Below, piece after piece: positions 1 through 6,299 of a stretch of 7,221 nucleotides of DNA; position 1 is the stretch's first letter, and each line of letters opens with the position of its first letter. This DNA is from Deltaproteobacteria bacterium. GTDB lineage: Bacteria > Desulfobacterota > Binatia > UBA9968. The notes beneath the pieces were generated by a model that was not told the origin of the DNA, made no database searches, and saw nothing but the letters and a program-made list of their open reading frames with translations. A program made the translations under genes and the position numbers. Location of the stretch: NCBI GenBank assembly GCA_005879435.1, contig VBKX01000459.1, positions 1 to 7,221 on the forward strand, in the 5' to 3' direction.

Positions 1-171
1 GGCCTGCCACTTGCCCGAGGTACGGTTTGACCGGAGTCGCATCCATCCCATGAGCACTTCGATTGATGCGCTTCCCTTTGCCCACGACATCCTACGGTCT
101 CTGAACTTTGCGCGGTTCAAGTTCCATAGCATTCACTCAGGACAAGCTTTGCGGTTAAACAATCCGAAAAT
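1..171. other. Left-edge stretch without a supportable gene
   Basis: No reading frame here looks like a known protein. On the plus strand, frame 1 stops at 28-30 and frame 3 stops at 51-53, so the tail of a plus-strand gene entering from the left is possible but unproven. Frame 2 stays open to 229, but it would run straight through the terminator hairpin at 172-200 and the short repeats after it, which argues against coding. A GAAC/GTTC inverted pair at 103-118 resembles the TTGAAC repeats in the other gaps. Confidence 0.5.
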
Positions 172-200
172 GAAAAGGGCGGCACTAGCCGCCCCTTTTC
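172..200. terminator. Probable bidirectional Rho-independent terminator
   Basis: A 12-base left arm (172-183, GAAAAGGGCGGC) pairs with a right arm at 188-200 that carries one extra, bulged C. The loop is ACTA. The stem has a GC-rich core flanked by A and T runs. Read on the minus strand it is followed by TTTTCATTTT; on the plus strand by TTTTCTTTG. It lies 71 bases beyond the stop of the amidohydrolase gene, where the minus-strand transcript is expected to end, and could also end any transcript coming from the left. Confidence 0.75.
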
Positions 201-226
201 TTTGTGACCTGTGTGCCCTTTGTGGT
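200..226 (+). repeat. Three degenerate 9-bp tandem units (CTTTGTGNY)
   Basis: The units are CTTTGTGAC (200-208), CTGTGTGCC (209-217) and CTTTGTGGT (218-226). They abut the terminator and sit beyond the end of the amidohydrolase gene. They are part of a wider set of short-period repeats in the gaps of this window. No function can be read from them. Confidence 0.6.
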
Positions 227-234
227 TGATTCTT

Positions 235-269
235 TTCCTATTGCCTGTTGCCTAATGCCTATTGCCTTC
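235..269 (+). repeat. Five degenerate 7-bp tandem units (TGCCTAT-like)
   Basis: The units are TTCCTAT, TGCCTGT, TGCCTAA, TGCCTAT and TGCCTTC, in exact 7-bp register from 235 to 269. The array ends three bases before the stop codon of the amidohydrolase gene (272-274 on the plus strand), so it forms the start of its 3' untranslated region. Its period matches the TTGAAC-type arrays in other gaps although the unit differs. Confidence 0.65.
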
Positions 270-271
270 TT

Positions 272-1285
272 CTAATCCAACCACATCAGCTTGGCAGGAT
301 TGTCCTTCAACATGATTTTGACTTCGTCCGGCTTGATGCCGAAAGCAAGCAGCGCGCGAAGGAAAACGCGCATGCCGTCGATGGCGTCCATGTGCAGCAC
401 CTGGCCAAAGTCGCTGCCGATGATGCAGCGGTCCGGACCGATCTCTTTGATCGTGCGAATCGTTTCCATTGGATCCGCGACCGGCTGGTACAAGCTTGGA
501 ATCATCGGCTGGCAGTAAGTGCCGACGTAGACGCCGAGGTCGCGCAGTTGCTTCATTTCATCGAGCAATAGTTTGTTCAATTCGAGTAGCGGATGATCGA
601 GCGTCGCGCGCACGCCGATGTCTTTGGCAAGGCGCGCTAATGGCAGCAATTCTTGAAAATCGGTGTGGCCGAAGCCGATGCCGACTTTCTTCTCCGCCGC
701 CATTTCCATGATCTGTTTCACTTCCGGCAATACTTGGCCGTTTTCGCTGCACAGGCGCACGCCTTCGTGGTCCGGATGGCCGGCCCCGCGCCAGAAACCA
801 TACGAAGTAAAAGTCGGGAACCAGATCATCTTGAAGTTGGGATACTGCAGGCCGACGCGGACATACTCCGGCCGCATGCCGAGACACATGCCGACGCCGC
901 CGTAGACTTCGACGCGGTGGGTCAATTCGCCGCGCGCGATCATGTCGTCGATGTGGCGCTGGGTTAAATACGCGGAGGTCGCGCTGATATTCCAATGATC
1001 TTTGAACGCGATGGCGCGCATGCCGGTCTTCGACGCCTCGATGGCGATCTGAATCATGTCCTGGGAGCGATGCACGAAGTCCGGAAAGGCGTGGATATGG
1101 CAATCGATTGCGCCGTGAAGCAATTCGTTTTCAATCCCGGGATAAATCTTGAGCATCTCCGGGTTGTCTTTCAGCATCTGATAAAAATAATCCTTGGCGT
1201 TGAGCTCGCGCACCCGCGCGACGGTCAACGTGCGGCCGACCATCAACTCTTCGGCGGCCTTGGCGTCTGCAGCAAAATCACACAT
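272..1285 (-). CDS. Amidohydrolase-superfamily metal-dependent hydrolase, DUF6282-like
   Basis: This 337-residue cytoplasmic protein has no signal peptide. It carries the metal-site pattern of amidohydrolase TIM barrels: an HxH pair at H63/H65 in DCHIH, K95 and H97 in AFKDH, H207 in GHTD, H231 in LDHP and D292 in GSDFG. The stretch from about residue 58 to 100 (DCHIH, then R73 and a GMRAIAFKDH segment) matches the style of the DUF6282 family, whose members are predicted hydrolases of unknown substrate. The first 55 residues are a helical lead not needed for the barrel. The ATG at 1285 is supported by a strong AGGAGG at 1296-1301. The gene follows the LLM oxidoreductase after 127 bp and ends before a strong terminator. 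The substrate is unknown; a cyclic amide, lactone or similar C-N/C-O bond is a family-level expectation only. Confidence 0.85.
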   Translation of the reverse strand: MCDFAADAKAAEELMVGRTLTVARVRELNAKDYFYQMLKDNPEMLKIYPGIENELLHGAIDCHIHAFPDFVHRSQDMIQIAIEASKTGMRAIAFKDHWNISATSAYLTQRHIDDMIARGELTHRVEVYGGVGMCLGMRPEYVRVGLQYPNFKMIWFPTFTSYGFWRGAGHPDHEGVRLCSENGQVLPEVKQIMEMAAEKKVGIGFGHTDFQELLPLARLAKDIGVRATLDHPLLELNKLLLDEMKQLRDLGVYVGTYCQPMIPSLYQPVADPMETIRTIKEIGPDRCIIGSDFGQVLHMDAIDGMRVFLRALLAFGIKPDEVKIMLKDNPAKLMWLD

Positions 1286-1295
1286 GGAAATTTTT

Positions 1296-1301
1296 CCTCC
1301 T
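1296..1301 (-). promoter_or_regulatory. Strong Shine-Dalgarno for the amidohydrolase gene
   Basis: On the minus strand this reads AGGAGG, ten bases before the ATG at 1285. It is the best ribosome-binding site in the window and fixes the start of the amidohydrolase. Confidence 0.8.
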
Positions 1302-1314
1302 GTAAAAATTTCGC

Positions 1315-1398
1315 TTCAATGTTTCAGGTTCAATGTTCAAAGTTTGGCGAACAAGATTCTGCCGTCATCGATCCGATTCAAACGTTGAACCTTGAACC
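1315..1398. repeat. Heptad repeats forming a 14-bp inverted pair
   Basis: From 1315 to 1342 the plus strand has four 7-bp units: TTCAATG, TTTCAGG, TTCAATG, TTCAAAG. At 1385-1398 the opposite orientation appears as TTGAACCTTGAACC. The segment 1327-1340 (GGTTCAATGTTCAA) is the reverse complement of 1385-1398 at 13 of 14 positions, so the RNA of this gap could fold into a long stem with a 44-base loop. It fills most of the gap between the oxidoreductase stop and the amidohydrolase start. No T run follows either arm, so a terminator is not indicated. Confidence 0.65.
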
Positions 1399-1412
1399 GC
1401 CATTTGAGCGCG

Positions 1413-2414
1413 CTATCCCCGCCCCCACGCTTCGAGAAAACGCCGCGCATCCTCGACGACCGGTTCGGTGACCGGCACATAGGGAATGACCATACGGGTT
1501 ACCCCGGCTTCCTCGAAGGCTTTCATCTTTTCTTTAATTTCCTTTACGTCGCTGGCGGGCACGACCGGCAGCTTGTCCATGTATTCATCCGTCAAAGCGC
1601 CCATCGCCGCTTTGAAGCCGCCTTTTTGAAAGGCCTCGTGGATCGCGTTAACTTCCTTCTCGAAGCCCATGCCGCGCAGCATATCGCTGTAGTGATCAGC
1701 GATGTTGTAAAAAGTCAACACTTGGCGCAGTTTTGCGCGCGCCAGATTTTTGTCCGGATTGAGCGACACGCGCGACTTGGCGATGATCTCGATCTTGCTC
1801 GGGTCGCGCCCGGCTTCGATCGCTCCTTCGCGCACCCGCGCAGCGATTTCTTTGACCTTCGCGGGCGTCGCCATGTTGATGAACACACCGTCGGAAATCT
1901 TGCCGACGAGCTTGGTCATCTGCGGCCCGAGGCCGGCGAGATAAACCGGCAGATTGGGATGACTCGGCTTCCACGATAGCTGAAAGCGCTTGCCGGTTTG
2001 ATAGATCTCGCCCTCGTATTCGACCCGTTCGCCGGCGGCGACTTTGCGCACGATGTCGATATATTCGCGCGCTCGTTTTAAAGGCCGGTCAAACACGCCG
2101 CCATGCCAGCCGGCGATCGCTTTGTTGGCCACGCCGAGTCCGAGCAGCAATCGGCCGCCCGAGAGGTCCTGCAGCGTCGCGGATTGAATTCCCAGCGTCA
2201 CCGGGCTGCGGCCATAAATATGGTAGATCGCCGTGCCCAGTTTGATCGTCTTCGTCCGGCTCGCTACCGCCGAGAGCATGACGATGGGGTCGGTGCTGTT
2301 GGATTCGCCTTTCCAGAACGCGCCGAACCCGACCTGCTCCGCGAGCACGACCAATCCCGGCACGTCCGCCGCCGGATAGTGCGCCGCCGAGTTTATCTCA
2401 ACGTCATAAATCAT
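1413..2414 (-). CDS. LLM-class flavin/F420-dependent oxidoreductase
   Basis: This 333-residue cytoplasmic protein belongs to the bacterial luciferase-like monooxygenase superfamily, which includes FMN monooxygenases and coenzyme F420-dependent reductases and dehydrogenases. Visible family marks are the N-terminal strand MIYDVEI with a helix to GFGAFW (29-34), LGTAIYHIYGRSP (59-71), the SGGRLLLGLGVA motif (85-96) and the later PVYLAGLGPQMTKLVGKISDG segment starting at 156, as in F420-type members related to methylene-tetrahydromethanopterin reductase. Length is normal for the family. The substrate and the choice between FMN and F420 cannot be settled here. The ATG at 2414 gives the expected first beta strand directly, though the ribosome site before it is weak. 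It is separated from its neighbours by 127 and 124 bp, both gaps filled with TTGAAC-type repeats, so it may be its own transcription unit. Confidence 0.88.
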   Translation of the reverse strand: MIYDVEINSAAHYPAADVPGLVVLAEQVGFGAFWKGESNSTDPIVMLSAVASRTKTIKLGTAIYHIYGRSPVTLGIQSATLQDLSGGRLLLGLGVANKAIAGWHGGVFDRPLKRAREYIDIVRKVAAGERVEYEGEIYQTGKRFQLSWKPSHPNLPVYLAGLGPQMTKLVGKISDGVFINMATPAKVKEIAARVREGAIEAGRDPSKIEIIAKSRVSLNPDKNLARAKLRQVLTFYNIADHYSDMLRGMGFEKEVNAIHEAFQKGGFKAAMGALTDEYMDKLPVVPASDVKEIKEKMKAFEEAGVTRMVIPYVPVTEPVVEDARRFLEAWGRG

Positions 2415-2430
2415 ATCTGCACCCCGTACT

Positions 2431-2462
2431 GGTTGAACCTTTGAACTTTTGAACCTTGAACG
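2431..2462. repeat. Four spaced TTGAAC repeats in the oxidoreductase leader
   Basis: The plus strand reads TTGAACC (2433-2439), TTTGAAC (2440-2446), TTTTGAACC (2447-2455) and TTGAACG (2456-2462), so the TTGAAC core recurs every 7 to 9 bases. On the coding strand of the oxidoreductase these are GTTCAA copies ending 18 bases before its ATG. The same core occurs in the gap at 1315-1398, which shows a repeat family and not chance. Confidence 0.65.
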
Positions 2463-2506
2463 CCGGAAGTTTCCGGTAAACTAGCGAGCGGTCTGACCTA
2501 AGTCAA
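2463..2506 (-). promoter_or_regulatory. Possible promoter with operator-like palindrome for the LLM gene
   Basis: On the minus strand TTGACT (2506-2501) matches five of six bases of a -35 box. Seventeen bases on, TAGTTT (2483-2478) is a poor -10 box. The perfect inverted repeat CCGGAA-AC-TTCCGG (2476-2463) then falls at the predicted start of transcription, where repressors often bind. A second short palindrome, TGAC-N4-GTCA (2494-2505), overlaps the -35 box. The weak -10 keeps confidence low. Confidence 0.3.
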
Positions 2507-2538
2507 ATCGCTAATTCACCGGCAGCGGCGCGTCTAAC

Positions 2539-3516
2539 CTAGGGCTGCGACGCCTTCGCCTTTTGCGCCAGGGCGTCCAAATCTGATTTGAGCTTTTGGC
2601 TCGTTTCCATAAACCGATCGACGGAAGTCGACGGCACCCATGCGGCATCGAGCGGCTTGACGACGCCGTTAAATTCCATGACGTTCGAGAACTTGCTGCG
2701 ACCCGCGTAATCCGAGAGCACGCTCACGCCGATGATCGCCGCGCTCACCGAGAGCGCCGCCCATAACCGGGAGCGCCGGCGCATGGGTGATGCGAAGCCG
2801 AGATGGCCATAGACCAAAGCCGCCAGAATGAGTCCCGTCCCCAACAGTCCGACAATCCACAGCGCGGGAATAAATGGAAATAGAAATTCCACCCACTCCG
2901 ACGAGACGTTGAGCGCGGAGAAGCCGACGATCGCGCCGCATGCAATCATCGCATGCTGGGAATAATAAAAGTGGCTCACGACGATCCGGCTCGCCAACGC
3001 CCAAAGTCCGGCCCAAACCAGCAGCATCGAAAAAGACGTCAATGGTTCGCTGACGACTTTAGCGAACGTGACGCGCTCAACGATGCCGAGATAGGATTCC
3101 AGACAAAGCAGCAGCAAAACCGCGACGACGATGAAAGCGGCAACGTGAGGCGATGCGAAATGAGATTCCTTCACGCCGCGATCGACGAGCGTCGGCGCTA
3201 GCGGATGCTCGACGCTGCGAAAACGCAATGACGTATGGCCGATGCGAAACTGCGTTCCGGAGCGGAGCGCTAGAGTCGCGACGCGGTCGCTCCGTCCGCT
3301 CGCGTACAATCCGTTGACGCTCTCCAGGTCACGCGCGATCAAATCGCCCTGCTCATTTTGCTCGATGGTAAGATGCGCCGGGCAAACATAAGGGTCGTCG
3401 ACGACTACGTGATTGCTGTAGGCGCGGCCGATATGGACGGGCAAGGAGTCGATGCGAACTCGCTCCGTCACGTTGCCTTTGGCATCGAGAATCTCGATAT
3501 AACCTAACGCCGCCAT
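2539..3516 (-). CDS. FHA-domain membrane protein (about five TM helices)
   Basis: This is a 325-residue protein. Residues about 5-102 form a forkhead-associated domain, a phosphothreonine-peptide reader: HIGR (28-31), N35, H48, the SVNGLY stretch (66-71) and RIG (91-93). The usual Ser-Arg of the VSRxH motif is Cys45-Pro46 here, so one common phosphate contact is changed. Five hydrophobic segments follow at about 124-146, 159-180, 189-204, 211-237 and 250-268. A polar tail of about 55 residues ends the protein. With the FHA domain in the cytoplasm, five helices would put the tail outside, on the same side as the neighbouring protease. The ATG lies inside the end of the protease gene (13-base overlap) with a good GGAGAG site, so the two are probably translationally coupled. 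No enzyme domain is seen. The likely role is membrane signalling or scaffolding; the partner is unknown. Confidence 0.82.
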   Translation of the reverse strand: MAALGYIEILDAKGNVTERVRIDSLPVHIGRAYSNHVVVDDPYVCPAHLTIEQNEQGDLIARDLESVNGLYASGRSDRVATLALRSGTQFRIGHTSLRFRSVEHPLAPTLVDRGVKESHFASPHVAAFIVVAVLLLLCLESYLGIVERVTFAKVVSEPLTSFSMLLVWAGLWALASRIVVSHFYYSQHAMIACGAIVGFSALNVSSEWVEFLFPFIPALWIVGLLGTGLILAALVYGHLGFASPMRRRSRLWAALSVSAAIIGVSVLSDYAGRSKFSNVMEFNGVVKPLDAAWVPSTSVDRFMETSQKLKSDLDALAQKAKASQP

Positions 3517-4811
3517 CGAATACTCTCCATGTAGCGCTGGGTCAGGGCCTGCACATTATCGAAGCTCGCGCCGGAAAGGCTCAGGGTTGTAACCAAACCC
3601 ACGTTTCTGGCGCCGAGCGTCGCCGCTCTAAACACCGCATCGTAGAGCCCGGGCAGTTTCACGTATTGCCGGGCGCATAGCACGGCTTTAAGTTTGCCGG
3701 TCTGAGTTTGCACGTTGCGGGTCTGGCAGCGAAACGGGGTGACCTCCTCTTCATTGCCAAAGGGCGCGACGTTGCCGGCCTGGACTTGAGCGGAATAGAG
3801 CGTGAAGAATTGCGCGGGATTCAACTCTGCGGTCGAAATCAGTTGATGATAGAAGCGCACGATCCCCGACGATTGCTCGCTCGAAACGAACACATAATCG
3901 TCGGTCGAGCAGTCATGGGTCACGGCGACGTAAGGCAGCTCTTTACGGCGCAGTGCATCGGCCCAACAGCGAAAAAAGTCCGCCGGCTTCGTCGGCAACG
4001 AATAAGGGCCGAGTGCGACGCTCGACGTTGTCTTGGAAAACATCCCCGCCAGATAACGCTCCTGATTGGTGTGGATCTGCCGCCCAACTTCGGCAAGAAA
4101 ACTACCCGCTGCCGGGCTCTCGACTTTCGCAGTCCTTTCGAGCAACGCCACGGCGCGAGCCGCCGGCACCAGGAAGCTGATTTGTTCGCCCTCCGTCGCA
4201 ACATTGACGCCGACGACCTTGCCGGCGTGGGTCATGGTCGGACCGCCGCTCATCCCAGGATTGAGCGATCCGGTAAAATGCACTTTCGGATACAGCGTGT
4301 GCTGCAAGAGACCATTGTAAGTGCCTTCGACAATCGTCAAGCCGAGATCGCGCGGATGTCCAAGAGAATAGAGCCGCGTTCCCTGCTCGACCGGCTTGGA
4401 TTCCAACGTGAGGAAACCCTTGGGGTGACTATTTGAGCGGAGGACTGCGAGATCGTAAACGACGTCAACGGCCAAAACCTCCGCCTGACCCGTCAAGCCC
4501 GATACTCCGCTAACGTCGATGCGGTACCTTTCAGGCGAGTGAATCAGCTTCGAGACCACATGGTAGTTGGTGATGATATGACCGCGCGCGTTGACGAAAA
4601 ACCCCGTCCCGATGGCCGCCTTCGCCGCCGAACCGGATTCGACGACTTCGATCTTGACCACGTGTTCGGAAAACTGCTTAAAGATCTCCGGCGTCGTCGG
4701 GCTCACCGGTTGCACCTCCGCCGAGTTCCCGATCGAAGAAGCTATCAGCAGCGCATGAACCAACGTGAGTATGCAGAGAACCTGTATCATTGAGAAGGAA
4801 AAGCGAAACAC
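3504..4811 (-). CDS. Secreted trypsin-like serine protease (S1C/HtrA-type core, no PDZ) with unassigned C-terminal domain
   Basis: This is a 435-residue protein. Residues 1-31 look like a Sec signal peptide: R3, a hydrophobic run at about 8-25 and a likely cut near NSA (29-31). Residues about 40-225 are a trypsin fold of HtrA type, with catalytic H84 in TNYHVV, D120 in VYDLAVL and S188 in GMSGGP, so the triad is complete. There is no PDZ domain, unlike DegP and DegS. Instead about 200 further residues (230-435) form a region I do not recognise, with cysteines at 282, 301, 362 and 379 that could form disulfides outside the cytoplasm. The start used is GTG at 4811; the frame has a stop just upstream at 4815-4817. 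An ATG at 4790 would drop the basic end of the signal peptide. Neither has a good ribosome site. The gene begins 26 bp after the CoA transferase remnant and overlaps the FHA gene, so the three are likely co-transcribed. Confidence 0.87.
   Translation of the reverse strand: MFRFSFSMIQVLCILTLVHALLIASSIGNSAEVQPVSPTTPEIFKQFSEHVVKIEVVESGSAAKAAIGTGFFVNARGHIITNYHVVSKLIHSPERYRIDVSGVSGLTGQAEVLAVDVVYDLAVLRSNSHPKGFLTLESKPVEQGTRLYSLGHPRDLGLTIVEGTYNGLLQHTLYPKVHFTGSLNPGMSGGPTMTHAGKVVGVNVATEGEQISFLVPAARAVALLERTAKVESPAAGSFLAEVGRQIHTNQERYLAGMFSKTTSSVALGPYSLPTKPADFFRCWADALRRKELPYVAVTHDCSTDDYVFVSSEQSSGIVRFYHQLISTAELNPAQFFTLYSAQVQAGNVAPFGNEEEVTPFRCQTRNVQTQTGKLKAVLCARQYVKLPGLYDAVFRAATLGARNVGLVTTLSLSGASFDNVQALTQRYMESIRWRR
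3523..3528 (-). promoter_or_regulatory. Ribosome site for the FHA gene inside the protease gene
   Basis: The minus strand reads GGAGAG six bases before the ATG at 3516, within the last codons of the protease gene. It supports both the chosen start and coupling of the FHA gene to translation of the protease. Confidence 0.6.
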
Positions 4812-4837
4812 GGCTTAATTGAAACTAACGACGGCGC

Positions 4838-6000
4838 CTACGGAACGATTTGCGTGATGCCTTGTGCCTCCAAAGCTTCGATTTGGTCGCTGTCGTAACC
4901 CAAGGATCGGAGAATTCTTCTGCTGTGCTCGCCGACGAGCGGCGGCGGCGCAGATTTCGCTTTGGCCAGATTAGCGTAGCGCACCGGCGCGCCGACGAAC
5001 TTGAGCGCGCCCGCCTTCGGGTGTTCGATGGTTTCGGTCAGGGCGAGATGTTTCACCTGAGGATCGTCGAGCACTTCGGCGATGTTATAGAGCGGCACTG
5101 CCGGTACATCGTGAGCTTCGAGGATTCTTAGCCATTCATCCCGCGTTTTGGTTTGGAACGTCGGTGACAATGTGCGTTCAAGCGCCTCGTAATTCTGCCG
5201 GCGCGCCTCTCTGCTTATAAAGCGGACTTCAAGAGCGCCAGCCAAAATTTCTCCGGCACCGAGCAGTGAATCGCCAGGGGCAAACCGTCTTTACAGACGA
5301 AAGCGAACGCATGCGCGTTCTTCACGCGCGCCATACGGTTGGGCACGTTGCCCGTTCGCAAATAACCCGCGGCAGTTTCGCCGATGAACGACAGCGTCGC
5401 CTGCAGCAGCGAGGTTTCCAAGCGGCATCCCGCGCCGGAGTTTTGCCGCGCCAATAAAGCGCCGAGAATGCCATAAGCAGCGGAAAGCCCGGTGACGTAA
5501 TCGGACACCGCCATGCCCATGACCTTGGGATCGCTCGGATCGCTGAGCAAGCTCAACAGCCCGCTCATCGCCTGACCCAGCGTGTCGAATCCAGGTTTCT
5601 CTGCGTAAGGCCCGCTCTGACCGAAGGCGGAGATTGAACAGTAGACCAATTTTGGATTGAGGCGATTGAGCGTTTCGTAGCCAAAGCCGAGCCGGTCGGC
5701 GGTGCCGGGTCGAAAATTCTCCACGAACACGTCGGCTTTTTTCAGCAGCTCGAGGCAAATCGTTTTACCCTCGGGCGCTTTGAGATCCAGCATCAAACTT
5801 TCCTTGTTTCGATTGAGATGCGCGAAGTTGAAACTAAAGAACGGATCCGGCGCAAAGTAACGATAAGGATCTCCGCCCGGCGGCGACTCGATCTTGATCA
5901 CACGCGCGCCGAGGTCGGCCAAAAGCGCAGTAGCGTAGGGGCCGGTCACAAAGGTCGCACATTCGATAACAGTAATTTTGTCGAGAATATTGACGGGCAT
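4838..6000 (-). pseudogene. CaiB/BaiF-family class III CoA transferase, broken by a frame-changing deletion
   Basis: The N-terminal piece (6000 to 5215, 261 residues from ATG) has the family hallmarks: GPYA (20-23), the NRNKESL stretch (63-69), VFVENFRPG (91-99) and the catalytic aspartate D167 in SDYVTG. It ends abruptly after KFWLALLKSAL. The C-terminal piece continues one frame over, open from 5290 and readable from about 5224 (RFISREARRQNYEALE) to the stop at 4838, and carries TRDEWL, VPAVPLYNIAEV, DDPQV and VGAPVRYA. Intact members have about ten more residues between LLKAL and DPRF, so the join lacks that stretch and is also out of frame. The deletion is therefore about 30-40 bases and of length 3n+1. 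Family members move CoA between carboxylic acids using an aspartyl-CoA intermediate. A shortened product without the C-terminal domain is unlikely to work. An assembly fault is the main alternative. The start has only a weak GGGAA-type ribosome site. Confidence 0.85.
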
Positions 6001-6088
6001 GAACCAATTTCCCGCGCTAATCTTTCACGGATTACACGGCCATGCAACCGAACGCGGCTGAGGTTAATCGGGAAATGCTAGGCAGAAA

Positions 6089-6117
6089 ATATTAATGCGC
6101 TGCGCACTCTAGCTCAT
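6089..6117 (-). promoter_or_regulatory. Weak promoter candidate for the CoA transferase-protease-FHA unit
   Basis: The minus strand has TAATAT (6094-6089), a fair -10 box, with ATGAGC (6117-6112) 17 bases upstream as a poor -35 matching three of six positions. It would give a leader of about 80 bases before the CoA transferase ATG. The palindromes at 6096-6106 and 6112-6124 fall in the spacer and over the -35 box, as an operator might. Confidence 0.25.
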
Positions 6118-6209
6118 GATGAGCACGAATCCTGACGCGCCGCTGACCGAGTTTTCTCTTTGCCTTGGCCGCTCTCAAAAATCTCGGCTCTTCAGTGTAC
6201 GCCAGGATC

Positions 6210-6228
6210 AAAAAGCTGCGACGCTTTT
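6210..6228 (-). terminator. Weak hairpin, possible terminator of the M24 gene
   Basis: AAAAGC (6211-6216) pairs with GCTTTT (6223-6228) around a six-base loop. On the minus strand the right arm ends in a run of five T. It lies 71 bases after the M24 stop codon. The stem is short and AT-rich, so termination is doubtful. Confidence 0.25.
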
Positions 6229-6299
6229 ACCACGAAGAAAGACATCCGAAAACTATCACTTGGAGCTCACCGTCCGACTCATCGTCTGAAAAAGCCTCC

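Larger units (their letters stand above)
6001..6299. other. 299-bp gap between M24 gene and CoA transferase
   Basis: No credible gene or RNA is seen here. The gap holds two 9-bp units, CACGGATTA and CACGGCCAT (6026-6043), two odd-length palindromes, TGCGC-T-GCGCA (6096-6106) and GCTCAT-G-ATGAGC (6112-6124), a weak hairpin at 6211-6228 and a degenerate ACCACGAAG-type stretch (6230-6248). The palindromes lie about 95-125 bases before the CoA transferase start, where an operator could sit. Confidence 0.5.

Noticed and set aside
11..229. Plus-strand open frame of 72 codons at the left edge
   Set aside because: It needs a TTG start, runs through the terminator hairpin and the 9-bp repeats, and its product resembles nothing known.
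1315..2462. TTGAAC arrays as a CRISPR or iteron origin
   Set aside because: Units are 7-9 bp without spacers, occur in both orientations and are scattered among ordinary genes. No cas, rep or dnaA-like gene is nearby.
3708..4436. Long plus-strand open frame of 242 codons
   Set aside because: It is antisense to the serine protease gene, whose complete triad and signal peptide establish the real frame. The plus-strand product has no recognisable motif.
4838..5245. C-terminal CoA transferase fragment as a separate gene starting at TTG 5245
   Set aside because: The first residues after the TTG are an out-of-frame reading of the KFWLALL region. There is no ribosome site, and the fragment lacks the N-terminal catalytic domain.
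5217..5290. Programmed -1 frameshift joining the two CoA transferase frames
   Set aside because: A -1 slip would reach the second frame, but the only candidate run (GAG AAA TTT TGG) is out of phase for a slippery heptamer, and slippage could not restore the roughly ten missing residues.
6001..6299. Small RNA or tRNA in the M24-CoA transferase gap
   Set aside because: No cloverleaf, no strong paired element and no clear promoter-terminator pair could be found by eye.
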